A stretch of 64,000 nt of DNA, taken from positions 27,615 to 91,614 of the forward strand of contig QCRA01000001.1 of assembly GCA_003212035.1 (NCBI GenBank). Reading direction: 5' to 3'. Below are positions 20,470 to 31,830 of the stretch, one piece after another. This DNA is from Prochlorococcus sp. AG-459-D04. GTDB taxonomy: Bacteria > Cyanobacteriota > Cyanobacteriia > PCC-6307 > Cyanobiaceae. Within the stretch, counting starts at the first letter, position 1; each line of letters starts with the position of its first letter. The notes beneath the pieces were generated by a model. That model searched no databases, was not told the origin of the DNA, and worked only from the letters and a program-made list of their open reading frames with translations. Both the position numbers and the translations under genes were made by a program.

Positions 20470-21857
20470 GAATCCTTTGAAAAACTATTTTGGGTGGCAT
20501 CTATAAAGTTTTTTGCGACTTCTGGAGAACTTGGCAAATGTAAGTGAATCCAACTTGCATGTAATTTCTCATCAAAATAGCCTTCATTTTTGTATTCAGT
20601 TTCCCAAGATTTGATTTTCCATGGGGAAATTAGTTTCTTCTGATGTTCAGCTTTTCTTACATCAAGTTCAGATAAATAACTTTCAATTTCCCAATAATGA
20701 AATTCATGTCCTCTTATGAATTGATTTTGTTTAATGATCGGAGTATCTTTTAAACCCTTAATGTATCTATAACCCACTGTAAGCTTACTTTTTTTTGATC
20801 TAAAAGGCAGGATACCACTCATCTTATGGTTATTACCATATTCATCTTTTATTGAGTCTCCTAAAATCATCATCCCACCGCACTCTGCATATATAAATCC
20901 GTTTTGGCGGAATTTCCTTAACGAATTTAAGCTTTTTATAGAGTTACTTATGTGATCAGCATATTTTTCGGGAAATCCCCCAGGAATAATTAAAGAAGAA
21001 GCCTCATCTGGTATTTCTTCATCATCATAAATACTCCATGAAATCAATGGTATTCCTATTTCACTCAAAAACTCCTTAGTTTCAGGATATTGAAAATGAA
21101 AGATTTTATCTTCTGCAATTGCGATAGGTTTACTTTTGTCTATTTTAAAATCTTCAAAACTAAAAGAATTAAATATTTTCTTTTGAGGAGATTTCAGAAA
21201 TTTAATAAGAGAAAATACATTAAGATTTTTTTCGGCGAAATCTGCAAAATATTCAACATCAATTTCTTTACTATTATCCAATGGCGATATCAATCCTAAA
21301 TTAGCTTTGTTTAAAGTTATTTTTGAATCAGATGGTAAAAAACCAAGAATTTCGATATCCTCATTTTTAAAAACTTCTTCGATTAATTTTTTATGTCTAT
21401 CTGAATTAACGTTGTTAAATATAATTCCTGCTATTGACAACTCATTATCGAAATCTCTAAAACCTCGAACAGTAGCCAAAAGAGAAGCTACTTGACCTCT
21501 AGCATTAACAATAAAAATTACTGGGGCATTGAGAAGTTTAGAAATATTTGCTGTACTTGAATAGGTTGTTGCCCCTAATCCATCAAATAGACCCATTGCT
21601 CCTTCAATTAATGAGAATTCATATTTCAAAGAATGTTTAAAAAAACTTTCTTGAACCCATTCCTCACCACTTAAAAAAATATCTAAATTCCTACAAATAG
21701 GTTGGCCAATTGAACTAAGTTGTTGTTGATCGAGATAATCTGGGCCAACCTTGAAAGTTTGTATTTTTATACCTTTGATGAAAGCCCAACAAGATATCAA
21801 AAGCGACAATGTAGTTTTCCCGCTATCAGTTGAAGGAGAAGAGATTACACAAGGCAT
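20466..21857 (-). CDS. cobB: Cobyrinic acid a,c-diamide synthase
   Basis: SPSTDSGKTTLSLLI, GAMGLFDGL, IPGGFPEKYADHISNS, YAECGGMMILGDSI. Confidence 0.94.
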   Translation of the reverse strand: MPCVISSPSTDSGKTTLSLLISCWAFIKGIKIQTFKVGPDYLDQQQLSSIGQPICRNLDIFLSGEEWVQESFFKHSLKYEFSLIEGAMGLFDGLGATTYSSTANISKLLNAPVIFIVNARGQVASLLATVRGFRDFDNELSIAGIIFNNVNSDRHKKLIEEVFKNEDIEILGFLPSDSKITLNKANLGLISPLDNSKEIDVEYFADFAEKNLNVFSLIKFLKSPQKKIFNSFSFEDFKIDKSKPIAIAEDKIFHFQYPETKEFLSEIGIPLISWSIYDDEEIPDEASSLIIPGGFPEKYADHISNSIKSLNSLRKFRQNGFIYAECGGMMILGDSIKDEYGNNHKMSGILPFRSKKSKLTVGYRYIKGLKDTPIIKQNQFIRGHEFHYWEIESYLSELDVRKAEHQKKLISPWKIKSWETEYKNEGYFDEKLHASWIHLHLPSSPEVAKNFIDATQNSFSKDS

Positions 21858-21860
21858 TTA

Positions 21861-23162
21861 TTAGTTTTTAAAACCATTAAGTATTTGAAGAGCTATTTCG
21901 ATAGAATTTTTAAAAAGAGGACTTGTATTACCTCTACTACTTCCCAATAGTTTACTAACATCAAACTCTGATGAAGAAAAAGAATTTGGAACAACTTGTT
22001 CTATTAATTCCATATTAGCCATTCCCCCTGCTTCAAGTCTCATACATTCCACTGTTTCACAGCCAAGTATTACACAAGTGTTATTTTTTTGAACCTCACT
22101 AATTTTTGAAATCAACCTCAATCCAATAACTTGTCCTAAATGGATACTTGGATTACCCAAAGATAAAGGATTAATTGATGCAGAAATTATTTCGCCATTA
22201 ATTCTTTCGAACTCTATTTTGATTGATTCTGTATCCCTTTCAACTCTTAGAAAAGACCAACCAAGTTTATCACTAATCCATGAGATCAAAAACAAAGCTT
22301 GAATGATATGATCACCTGCGATATCAATATCAATATCTGTAATGTGATTTAAAATTGGTCTCCTCGATGGTGGATCAAAAATCATCGCCAATGATTCCCT
22401 CCAATTTTTCAACCTAACCCAATTCAAATCATTAATAGCTTTATTTGAATTATTTAATTGATCTAAAATTTTTAAACATCTGTTAGGCGATCCAAGAGCA
22501 GTATCAATTATTAACCTTAGACCATAATTAGTAAAATATTCGAAGATTTCGGGAGATTCATCTAAGCTTCCATTCCACCACAACCAAGAAGGTAATTCAT
22601 CAATTGATAATTCATCAATAATTTTTAATCCTTTATGGGAAATTGAGGCTGAGTCCCCCCTAATAACAACTAAATCCCCACATATTGGTTGGAGAGCTGT
22701 AGTATCACTCAAAGGGCAGTAGGCGGATACAAAAGTTTTGATATCTGAATTTTTATTTATGGTTGGCGCTAGAGTTATTAATCTTCTCGGGTTTAATGTA
22801 CTTATTGATGATTCAAAAAATTGTCCTCTAAAGTCTTCAAAGTCTTTATTAGATAAATCTTCCTTCAACAAATTCAATAATTCTTCACTATTAAAGGAAG
22901 TAGTGAGAGGTAACCCTTGATCTAATATGAATTTTTTTGCAACTTCAATTATCTCTGGACTTAAATTTCCAGTAATTGGTCCATTTACTAATCCTTTTTG
23001 TACCAAACATTGTTCTAGCCAAGCAGGCTGCCAGACCATTAATGTAAAAGTGTTAGCTCCAGTATTATCTTTATCTTCTGAAATCCATAATTTATTAAGG
23101 TAATTAGAAATTTCCTGATAAGGCAACTCTAATGGGGTTTGGAGTGTTAGTTGAGGTTTCAT
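21861..23162 (-). CDS. opcA: Glucose-6-phosphate dehydrogenase assembly/allosteric protein OpcA
   Basis: Directly downstream of zwf; family features such as LNKLWISEDKDNTGANTFTLMVWQPAWLEQ and GDLVVIRGDSAS. Confidence 0.93.
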   Translation of the reverse strand: MKPQLTLQTPLELPYQEISNYLNKLWISEDKDNTGANTFTLMVWQPAWLEQCLVQKGLVNGPITGNLSPEIIEVAKKFILDQGLPLTTSFNSEELLNLLKEDLSNKDFEDFRGQFFESSISTLNPRRLITLAPTINKNSDIKTFVSAYCPLSDTTALQPICGDLVVIRGDSASISHKGLKIIDELSIDELPSWLWWNGSLDESPEIFEYFTNYGLRLIIDTALGSPNRCLKILDQLNNSNKAINDLNWVRLKNWRESLAMIFDPPSRRPILNHITDIDIDIAGDHIIQALFLISWISDKLGWSFLRVERDTESIKIEFERINGEIISASINPLSLGNPSIHLGQVIGLRLISKISEVQKNNTCVILGCETVECMRLEAGGMANMELIEQVVPNSFSSSEFDVSKLLGSSRGNTSPLFKNSIEIALQILNGFKN

Positions 23163-23164
23163 TT

Positions 23165-24688
23165 TTAAGGTCTGCGCCAGAAAATATTATCTTTTGAAAG
23201 TAATTGATCAGACTCAGGAGGGCCCCAAGTCATAGATTCATAATTATAAATAGGTAACTTCCAAGGTGAATTATCCATTAATTCTATTAATGGCGTATAA
23301 AGTTTCCAGGCTGCCTCTACTTCATCACTTCGAGTAAATAAGGTTGGGTCAGAAAGCATTGCATCAGCTAATAATCTTACATAGCCTTCATCTGAGGGTT
23401 CTCCAAATGATTCATCATAAGAAAATTCCATCTCAACAGGTCTTGATTTCATTCCAGAGCCGGGAGATTTCACTTCAAATTTAAAAGTAGCGCCTTCATT
23501 TGGCTGAATTCTAAGGATAAGTTGATTTGGGGCAGGATTTATTATTGTTGATTCAAATAAATGAACAGGAACGTCTTTAAAAGTCAAGACTATTTCTCCA
23601 AGTCTTTTAGGTAGTCTTTTACCTGTTCTCAAATAAAAAGGAACTCCCTGCCAACGCCAGTTATCGACAAAAACTTTTGTCGCAATATAAGTTTCTGTAG
23701 TGCTATTAAAGTTAACACCATCTTCCTGTCTGTATCCTTTTAGTCGATTTGAGATATTTCCTCCTTCTCCATATTGACCTCTTATGCAACAATTCCACGG
23801 TTCATTTTCGTCAGCAAGTTTTGAAGCTTGAAGAACCTTAGCTTTTTCATTTCTTATTGCTTCTGGTTCAAATTTACCAGGAGGTTCCATAGCAGTAACA
23901 GCTAGCATTTGAGTCATATGATTTTGAAGCATATCTCTTAAAGCACCAGAACTTTCGTAATAGCCTGCTCTATCTTCAACGCCTACTGTTTCAGATGACG
24001 TAATTTGTACACTTGATATATAATTTCTGTTCCAAATCGGTTCAAAAATAGTGTTGGCAAACCTCAAAACAAGAATGTTTTGAACTGTCTCTTTACCTAA
24101 ATAATGATCAATCCTATAAATCTGACTTTCTTCTGCACAACTTTGAACGATCTTATTCAATTTTTTTGCACTTGAATAATCTCTTCCAAAAGGTTTTTCA
24201 ATAACTAAACGACTTTTCTTCGGGTCATCTAAAAGGCCAGCTGCTTTAAGAGCTTTACATCCACTTGCATAGAAATTCGGAGACACTGATAAATAAAATG
24301 TTCTATTACCATGAGTTGCTTGTGTTTTATCAATTTCATTTAATCTTTTAGAAAGCCTTATGACATGATCGCTTTGTTGTAAGTCAACTGGTTCATAGAA
24401 AAGATAATTAGAAAATTGTTCCCAATCCCTTTCTTTACCAGATATTTGATTGGATAGCTTTACTTTCATCTTTTCTCTAAACTCATTATCAGTCCAAGGT
24501 CTTCTCGCACAACCAACTATTCCAAATTCACTAGGAATTCTTCTTTGCAAATAGAGCTCAAATAAAGCTGGTATTAATTTTCTATGAGTAAGGTCTCCAC
24601 TAGCACCAAATATCACTAAGCATTGTGGAGATATGACTCTTTCCTGCCGTAAACCTAATCTTAGAGGATTACTTAAAGTTGAGGGCAT
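23165..24688 (-). CDS. zwf: Glucose-6-phosphate 1-dehydrogenase
   Basis: VIFGASGDLTHRKLIPALFELY, EKPFGRDYSSAKKLN, RIDHYLGKETVQNILVLRF. Confidence 0.97.
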   Translation of the reverse strand: MPSTLSNPLRLGLRQERVISPQCLVIFGASGDLTHRKLIPALFELYLQRRIPSEFGIVGCARRPWTDNEFREKMKVKLSNQISGKERDWEQFSNYLFYEPVDLQQSDHVIRLSKRLNEIDKTQATHGNRTFYLSVSPNFYASGCKALKAAGLLDDPKKSRLVIEKPFGRDYSSAKKLNKIVQSCAEESQIYRIDHYLGKETVQNILVLRFANTIFEPIWNRNYISSVQITSSETVGVEDRAGYYESSGALRDMLQNHMTQMLAVTAMEPPGKFEPEAIRNEKAKVLQASKLADENEPWNCCIRGQYGEGGNISNRLKGYRQEDGVNFNSTTETYIATKVFVDNWRWQGVPFYLRTGKRLPKRLGEIVLTFKDVPVHLFESTIINPAPNQLILRIQPNEGATFKFEVKSPGSGMKSRPVEMEFSYDESFGEPSDEGYVRLLADAMLSDPTLFTRSDEVEAAWKLYTPLIELMDNSPWKLPIYNYESMTWGPPESDQLLSKDNIFWRRP

Positions 24689-24796
24689 ATTTTTAGTATT
24701 CTTTTTTTAAAATCCTCTTTTTTTCTAAGATTAGCTACATATTGTGTCTAAACCAAAAAGTATTTAGTAAGTAAAACTTAATCAAATATCAAATAA

Positions 24797-25927
<1,131 letters not shown>

Positions 25928-26105
25928 TTAGATTTATTTTATAAAAGATTATCAATTTGTAGTTTAATTTGTAGTGATTTTACAAAAATGGTTACGTTTT
26001 GAGATCGGGATAAATAAAAGAAATTATTTTAATTTTTCAGTATTTGTTGTTTTTATCAGTATAGTTACACAGAAATAATTTTTTATCTAATTAAAAAATT
26101 CATTT

Positions 26106-26642
26106 ATGAATAATCCTCAAGAATCAGAAGATCATTATAAAGACAATGATTACAGGACAATTGAGCAGACGATGGAAAAGTTTTCTGGTGGAACAAGAAG
26201 ACTTGCAGCTCAACTTACAACTTCTGCAAGTATCGACTCTTTATGGAATGTTTTAACAGATTATGATCGACTAAATCTTTACATACCAAATCTCTTATCA
26301 AGCAAAAAAATATATCAAAATAACAATAATATACATCTTAAACAAGTTGGGGCTCAGGATTTCCTTGGCATGAAATTTTCAGCTGAAGTAACTATCGATT
26401 TATTTGAAGATAAGGAACTTGGTATTTTAAGATTCAATTTAATTAAAGGCGATTTCAGAAAATTTGAAGGTAGTTGGAAAATTCAAAACATTAAAAATAC
26501 TTCTAAAAATTCATTAATTTATGATCTTACTGTTCAAGGTTGTCAATGGATGCCTATAGGGATGATAGAGAAAAGACTAAAAAAAGATCTTTCTGAAAAT
26601 TTGATTGCTGTAGATAGACAAGCAAAAGCAACCAAAAATTAG
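26106..26642 (+). CDS. SRPBCC / polyketide cyclase-dehydrase family protein
   Basis: SIDSLWNVLTDYDRLNLYIPNLLSSKKI pattern of the START/SRPBCC fold. Confidence 0.8.
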   Translation: MNNPQESEDHYKDNDYRTIEQTMEKFSGGTRRLAAQLTTSASIDSLWNVLTDYDRLNLYIPNLLSSKKIYQNNNNIHLKQVGAQDFLGMKFSAEVTIDLFEDKELGILRFNLIKGDFRKFEGSWKIQNIKNTSKNSLIYDLTVQGCQWMPIGMIEKRLKKDLSENLIAVDRQAKATKN

Positions 26643-26659
26643 TTTGCAATTTTAAATAA

Positions 26660-26732
26660 TAGCCCCAAGGGGATTCGAACCCCTGTCGCCTCCGTGAAAG
26701 GGAGGTGTCCTAGGCCTCTAGACGATGGGGCC
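26660..26732 (-). tRNA. trnE: tRNA-Glu (anticodon UUC)
   Basis: Minus strand GGCCCCATCGTCTAGAGGCCTAGGACACCTCCCTTTCACGGAGGCGACAGGGGTTCGAATCCCCTTGGGGCTA folds as cloverleaf; loop CTTTCAC contains TTC; no encoded CCA. Confidence 0.97.
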
Positions 26733-26773
26733 AGGAAATTAGCATAACAGCTTATTAAAAACTAAGAGTAAGG

Positions 26774-27892
26774 CTAACCTTTCGTCAAGTATTGTTGCTC
26801 TTTGTTTTGTCCTTGCCACACAGGAACGGTAAAATGGAAGCAGGAACCTACACCAATTTCAGATACAACCCATATTCTTCCTCCATGGACCTGTACTATT
26901 CTCCTGCATACAGATAATCCTATTCCAAATCCTGAAGTTCCTTCAGAAGTCTGAGGGAGTCTAACTCTATCAAGAAAAATTCTTTTTTGTTCGTTCAAAG
27001 GAATTCCTGCACCTTTGTCACAAATTGTTATTTCTACCCATTGATTTGTCTTATGGATCATAGTGATTTTTATAGATCCAGAGTCTTTAGAAAATTTAAT
27101 AGCATTTTCAATTAAATTTAAAAATACTTGCCTCATTCTTCTTTGATCTGCAAATACGCTTGGCAGATCAGATGGAATATCAGTATCAATTTGAATATTT
27201 CTTAATCTCCAGAATTTTTCTAATTCGAGTATTACTTCAGCACTAATATTACCTAAATCAATTTTCTGAGGATTAAATAACGCTTCCCATTTAGTTGTTC
27301 CAACCTCTAAAAGATCCTGAGATAAGAGTTCAATCTCTTCTAGACGTCTTTTAATTACCTCTTGCAATTTTGAAATGTCTATTTGTCCGAGTTTTTGACT
27401 TTGAACAGCCAAAGTAGCAGCAGTTAAGGGGGTTCTTAATTCATGCGCAACCATCCTTAATAATCTTTCCTGAGACTCTATTCTTTTTGTTAGTGTCTCG
27501 TTTTCTTGTCTTAAAACGAGAAGTTCGTCTTCCAATAAAAATTCTTTTTGAGTTCTTATTGAATCAATTTTGGATGGTTGTAAATTAATCCCAAGATTTT
27601 TTGTTAAACCTTCTTGTTTCCACCTCGGCAACCATTTTTGCAGCTGTGGGAAAATATTACTTCCAGCAAATATTTGCTTTGGAGCCGGGGAAACTTTTAT
27701 AAGAGCCGGTATAGCAACTAATCTATGTAATTCAAGTAATTCCGGCTGCTCTGTGGGCTCAGAAACCTGGAGAGATATCTCAAATTCACAATCATCTGAT
27801 TCTAAATAGGCTATTAGGGACTTAATATCATGACTAGATAGTTGATTTCTAGCTGCTACAAGTATTAATTTTAGCTCTTTTTTATCATTCAA
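26774..27892 (-). CDS. sasA: Clock-output sensor histidine kinase SasA
   Basis: N-terminal KaiB-like domain ([21 protein letters not shown]...[25 protein letters not shown]), [20 protein letters not shown]-box, [21 protein letters not shown]. Confidence 0.95.
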   Translation of the reverse strand: MNDKKELKLILVAARNQLSSHDIKSLIAYLESDDCEFEISLQVSEPTEQPELLELHRLVAIPALIKVSPAPKQIFAGSNIFPQLQKWLPRWKQEGLTKNLGINLQPSKIDSIRTQKEFLLEDELLVLRQENETLTKRIESQERLLRMVAHELRTPLTAATLAVQSQKLGQIDISKLQEVIKRRLEEIELLSQDLLEVGTTKWEALFNPQKIDLGNISAEVILELEKFWRLRNIQIDTDIPSDLPSVFADQRRMRQVFLNLIENAIKFSKDSGSIKITMIHKTNQWVEITICDKGAGIPLNEQKRIFLDRVRLPQTSEGTSGFGIGLSVCRRIVQVHGGRIWVVSEIGVGSCFHFTVPVWQGQNKEQQYLTKG

Positions 27893-27998
27893 ATGATTTC
27901 CCCTGAAGTGTTGAAAAGCTGTTAATCCTTATAAACACCTTAAGATATTTTTTTTTATTTTACAGATAGGCTATGAAATAAATAGAACTTATTTATAT

Positions 27999-28538
27999 AT
28001 GGTTGCTATTAATCAAAAGAAAAATTTACATTTTGGTGAAAATCCTCCAGAAATCCCTTTAAATAGCAATTTAAAAAGGTGGTTTTCGAGGAACATTGGA
28101 TTGTGGAAATCACATAGAACGTATTTTCTTGATGAAGCACAGAGAACTTATAATTTAATTATGAATCTAAATATACAATCTCTCAAGAGTAAATCGGAAT
28201 GGGAGTCGCATTATAAATTCACTTGGTATCCAGAAAAAAAATATAATTTCTTTAGCGATAACCCTCAGTATAAAGAAAGTGGAGAAATGCATGCATTCTT
28301 AAAAGGCCATCAACTTATAAGAGAAAATTTTTATTTAAGTAATGTTGAAGGAATTTCAAATATTAAGCAAGTCGACGAACACGAAATGATTTTTGAGTCT
28401 TTATATAATGATTGGTATATCATTGAACATACGAGACTAGTAGATTCTGATAATTATAGATATAGGGTTATATATTCATGGAACAAAAATAAGCTAAGAA
28501 TAGTAGAGAATCATCACGAAATTAAAATTATTAAATAA
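27999..28538 (+). CDS. CpcS/CpeS-like phycobiliprotein chromophore lyase
   Basis: LKRWFSRNIGLWKSHRTYFLDEAQRTYNLIMNLNI resembles N-terminus of the CpcS/CpeS lyase family; size ~180 aa. Confidence 0.58.
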   Translation: MVAINQKKNLHFGENPPEIPLNSNLKRWFSRNIGLWKSHRTYFLDEAQRTYNLIMNLNIQSLKSKSEWESHYKFTWYPEKKYNFFSDNPQYKESGEMHAFLKGHQLIRENFYLSNVEGISNIKQVDEHEMIFESLYNDWYIIEHTRLVDSDNYRYRVIYSWNKNKLRIVENHHEIKIIK

Positions 28539-28609
28539 ATTCTATTGGCAGTTTTAGTTTCAAAAATAAAAAATGTTATCTTTAATAAGATTAATTAAAA
28601 AAATCAAAT

Positions 28610-29044
28610 ATGGGTTTTAAAGTTTCTAAAATTTTTGCAATCTCTCTAATTTTTTCATCTTTTTTATTTGATATAAATAACGAATTTAATAATTTAAATG
28701 CAAATGTAAAAAATTTGCCTGCCAACAAAAATGATTTAGATTTATATCATGGGATGGGGGTTTCATTTCTATGTAATGCGACAAGAAAAGGATTTGATTT
28801 AGACTTTCCAAAAACATTAAACGTAGCCTCAACAACTTTCGCTTCAGTAGTTTCACAAAAACATGGAGGAAAAATAATAGAAAAAAAGAGAGAACAAACA
28901 GTTGATATCAAACAATTGCAGTTTATTGCATCTCTTCAATTGGTTGAATCAGCTCTTCAGGTGTGTCCAGATAATGTTCCTGAAAAAATTGAAAAACAAT
29001 TTAAGATTGAACTTGAGAGGGTTAAGAAATTACAAGGATTATAA
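28610..29044 (+). CDS. Conserved hypothetical exported protein
   Basis: N-terminal hydrophobic signal-like segment; ordered ORF between annotated genes; no antisense competitor. Confidence 0.7.
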   Translation: MGFKVSKIFAISLIFSSFLFDINNEFNNLNANVKNLPANKNDLDLYHGMGVSFLCNATRKGFDLDFPKTLNVASTTFASVVSQKHGGKIIEKKREQTVDIKQLQFIASLQLVESALQVCPDNVPEKIEKQFKIELERVKKLQGL

Positions 29045-29057
29045 AAAAATAATTTTT

Positions 29058-30053
29058 TTATCTAAACATTGAACTAACAGAGCTTTCTTCGTGGATTCTC
29101 CAAATAGCTTCCCCAAGCATATTTGCAACAGAAAGAACTTTTAATTGTGGAAAATTATCTTTGTGTATAACGGGTATGCTATTAGTCACAATAACTTGTT
29201 CGAATAAATTCTTAGTACTTAATCTTTCATAAGAGGGAGGAGAAAATACAGCATGTGATGCACATGCAAAAATTCTATTAGCTCCTTCTTTTTTTAGTAA
29301 ATTAGCTCCAGAGCAAATTGTGCCGCCAGTGTCTATCATATCGTCTATAAGAATAGCGGTTTTACCTCTAACTTCACCAATAACTGTTAGGCTTTCGGCG
29401 ATATTATGAGCCGATCTCCTTTTGTCAATGATAGCCAAAGGAGCATCTTTCATTAATTTTGCAAATGCTCTCGCTCTAGCGACTCCACCTACATCAGGGG
29501 AGACGACAACTATTTCTTCTAAATCTAAAGTTTCTAGATAATCAATTAATACAGGTGAACCATAAATATGATCGCATGGTATATCAAAATATCCCTGTAT
29601 TTGAGCAGAGTGTAAGTCCATAGCAAGAACCCTATCAACTCCTGATTTTTCGAGTAAATTAGCAGTTAGCTTTGCTGTTATAGACTCTCTTCCTGAGGTC
29701 TTTCTGTCTGCTCTTGCATACCCAAAATACGGGATTACAGCCGTTATTTGTCTTGCAGACGCTCTTTTGCATGCGTCAACCATTATCATAAGCTCCATCA
29801 AACTATCATTTACTGGAGCGGATGTAGGTTGTATCAGGAATACATCACAACCTCTAATAGATTGTTGAATCTGTACATAAAGTTCTCCATCAGCAAACCT
29901 TTTAGATATTAAAGGTACATTTTCAATACCTAAATATGATGCAATTTCTTCTGCTAATTTAGGATTTGTTGTCCCACTTACTAACCTTAATCTACTGTTA
30001 GTTAGATTAAAGTTTGATTCTTTACTCTGCATTGCCGTGATAAAACTTGTCAC
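29058..30053 (-). CDS. prs: Ribose-phosphate pyrophosphokinase
   Basis: KRFADGELYVQIQQSIRGCDVFLIQPT, YFGYARADRKTSGRESITAKL, VSPDVGGVARARAFAK, DDMIDTGGTI. Confidence 0.97.
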   Translation of the reverse strand: MTSFITAMQSKESNFNLTNSRLRLVSGTTNPKLAEEIASYLGIENVPLISKRFADGELYVQIQQSIRGCDVFLIQPTSAPVNDSLMELMIMVDACKRASARQITAVIPYFGYARADRKTSGRESITAKLTANLLEKSGVDRVLAMDLHSAQIQGYFDIPCDHIYGSPVLIDYLETLDLEEIVVVSPDVGGVARARAFAKLMKDAPLAIIDKRRSAHNIAESLTVIGEVRGKTAILIDDMIDTGGTICSGANLLKKEGANRIFACASHAVFSPPSYERLSTKNLFEQVIVTNSIPVIHKDNFPQLKVLSVANMLGEAIWRIHEESSVSSMFR

Positions 30054-30296
30054 GAAATTTGCACCATAAAACTATATTCTTATCGTAGTCGTTTATATGA
30101 ATTTCGCAAAAGATAATGACTAGATCTTTTCAAAATTCACATCAATCAAGCAAAATATCGTTTATAAAAATCAGAATTACTATTTATTCAGTCTTAAAAG
30201 CTAGGAATAATATTTGTCAACTAAAAAAAATTTGTATATGGTTGAATTTAGATAATTAAAAACACTTTAAGTGTAAAGAATATAAATAATAAAAAA

Positions 30297-31817
30297 ATGC
30301 CTATAGAGTCAATTCTTGCAAAAAAATCATTAGGCATACTTATGCATCCAACATGTATTCCAGGAGGAAAAGTATGTGGAACTTTTGGGAGAGGAGCTAA
30401 AGAGTGGATAAATAAACTACATAAGCATGGGATTGAATACTGGCAATTTTTACCTCTTACACCTACTGACTCTACAGGTTCTCCATATAGTTCCCCATCT
30501 AGTTTTGCAATAAACCCATGGTTTTTGGATATAGATGATTTAATCGAAAAAGGTTTTATCTTCATTTCAAATGAAGAAAATCTAGGTCCAACAAATCAGA
30601 ATAAAGATCATTTTGATTTTGATATTGCGGATGATTTAACAAAGAAATTAGGTCATCTCCTTTTGCAAGGTTGGAGTTCACAATCTGAGGAAAGAAAAAT
30701 TAATTTCAATAAATGGTTAAGTAGGAATTCTTGGGTTGAAGACTATGCCACATTTGTTGTCATCAGAGAGGAGTTTAATATGTTGCCTTGGTGGGAATGG
30801 CCTAAAGAATTTAAAATAAAAAATGACAAGTTCTTAAAATCGTGGATTAAGACAAATAGTGAAGAGATACTTATAAAAAAATTAATGCAGTGGCATCTTG
30901 ATGAACAATGGAGTGCTATCAAAAACTTTGCAAAATCAAGAAATATTAAGCTAATTGGAGATTTGCCTTTTTATGTCTCTAGAGACAGCGCCGATGTATG
31001 GAGTAATAGAACATTATTTTCAATTTTAAAAAATGGAGATTTAATCTTTCAAAGTGGTGTTCCCCCTGATTATTTTTCATCAACAGGACAATTATGGGGT
31101 ACCCCAACTTACTTTTGGTCAAAACATAAGAGGACTAATTTCGATTGGTGGAGAAAGAGATTTCAAAGGCAATTTGAACTTGTGGACATATTAAGATTTG
31201 ATCATTTCAGGGGTTTAGCTGGTTACTGGAGAGTTAATGGCAGTTCTAAATCAGCAATTGTTGGGAAATGGATAAACTCTCCAGGTAGAACATTATTAAG
31301 TAAAGTAAAAAAGGATCTAGGAGTTAACAATTTACCAATAATTGCGGAGGATTTGGGCGTAATAACCCCAGATGTAGAGAAATTAAGGAAAAATTTTGTA
31401 CTGCCTGGTATGAAAATACTACAATTCGCTTTTGATGGTAATGAAGATAATCCTTACTTACCTAAGAATATAACAGGAGAAAATTGGGTTGTTTATACAG
31501 GTACTCACGATAATTCTACTTCTGTTTCATGGTGGGAATATTTAGATGATGAATCAAAAGGAAGAATAAAAGATGAGTTTAAATTTTCAGAAAATCCTTC
31601 TTGGGCTTTAATAGAAATTGGCATGGACACAAATGCTAATCTCTTTATCGCTCCAATACAAGATCTATTATCTCTAGACGATTCAAGTAGATTAAACAAA
31701 CCTGGGACAACGAAAAATAACTGGAAATGGAAGTTAAATCGATCTTTAGAAGAAATAGAGGATAATTTAAAAACCTTTAGTGAACTGGGAAATAGTTCTG
31801 GGAGAACTCGAAAGTAG
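30297..31817 (+). CDS. malQ: 4-alpha-glucanotransferase
   Basis: YWQFLPLTPTDSTGSPYSSPSSFAINPWFLD, LIGDLPFYVSRDSADVWSN, LRFDHFRGLAGYWRV, TGTHDNSTSVSWW. Confidence 0.97.
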   Translation: MPIESILAKKSLGILMHPTCIPGGKVCGTFGRGAKEWINKLHKHGIEYWQFLPLTPTDSTGSPYSSPSSFAINPWFLDIDDLIEKGFIFISNEENLGPTNQNKDHFDFDIADDLTKKLGHLLLQGWSSQSEERKINFNKWLSRNSWVEDYATFVVIREEFNMLPWWEWPKEFKIKNDKFLKSWIKTNSEEILIKKLMQWHLDEQWSAIKNFAKSRNIKLIGDLPFYVSRDSADVWSNRTLFSILKNGDLIFQSGVPPDYFSSTGQLWGTPTYFWSKHKRTNFDWWRKRFQRQFELVDILRFDHFRGLAGYWRVNGSSKSAIVGKWINSPGRTLLSKVKKDLGVNNLPIIAEDLGVITPDVEKLRKNFVLPGMKILQFAFDGNEDNPYLPKNITGENWVVYTGTHDNSTSVSWWEYLDDESKGRIKDEFKFSENPSWALIEIGMDTNANLFIAPIQDLLSLDDSSRLNKPGTTKNNWKWKLNRSLEEIEDNLKTFSELGNSSGRTRK

Positions 31818-31830
31818 AATTTATTAAAAA

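Noticed and set aside
21090-21299. 69-aa plus-strand ORF opposite cobB
   Set aside because: Lies antisense to cobB; low-complexity Phe/Lys-rich translation.
30248-30565. 105-aa minus-strand ORF opposite the malQ start
   Set aside because: Antisense to conserved MalQ N-terminus; no supporting signal.
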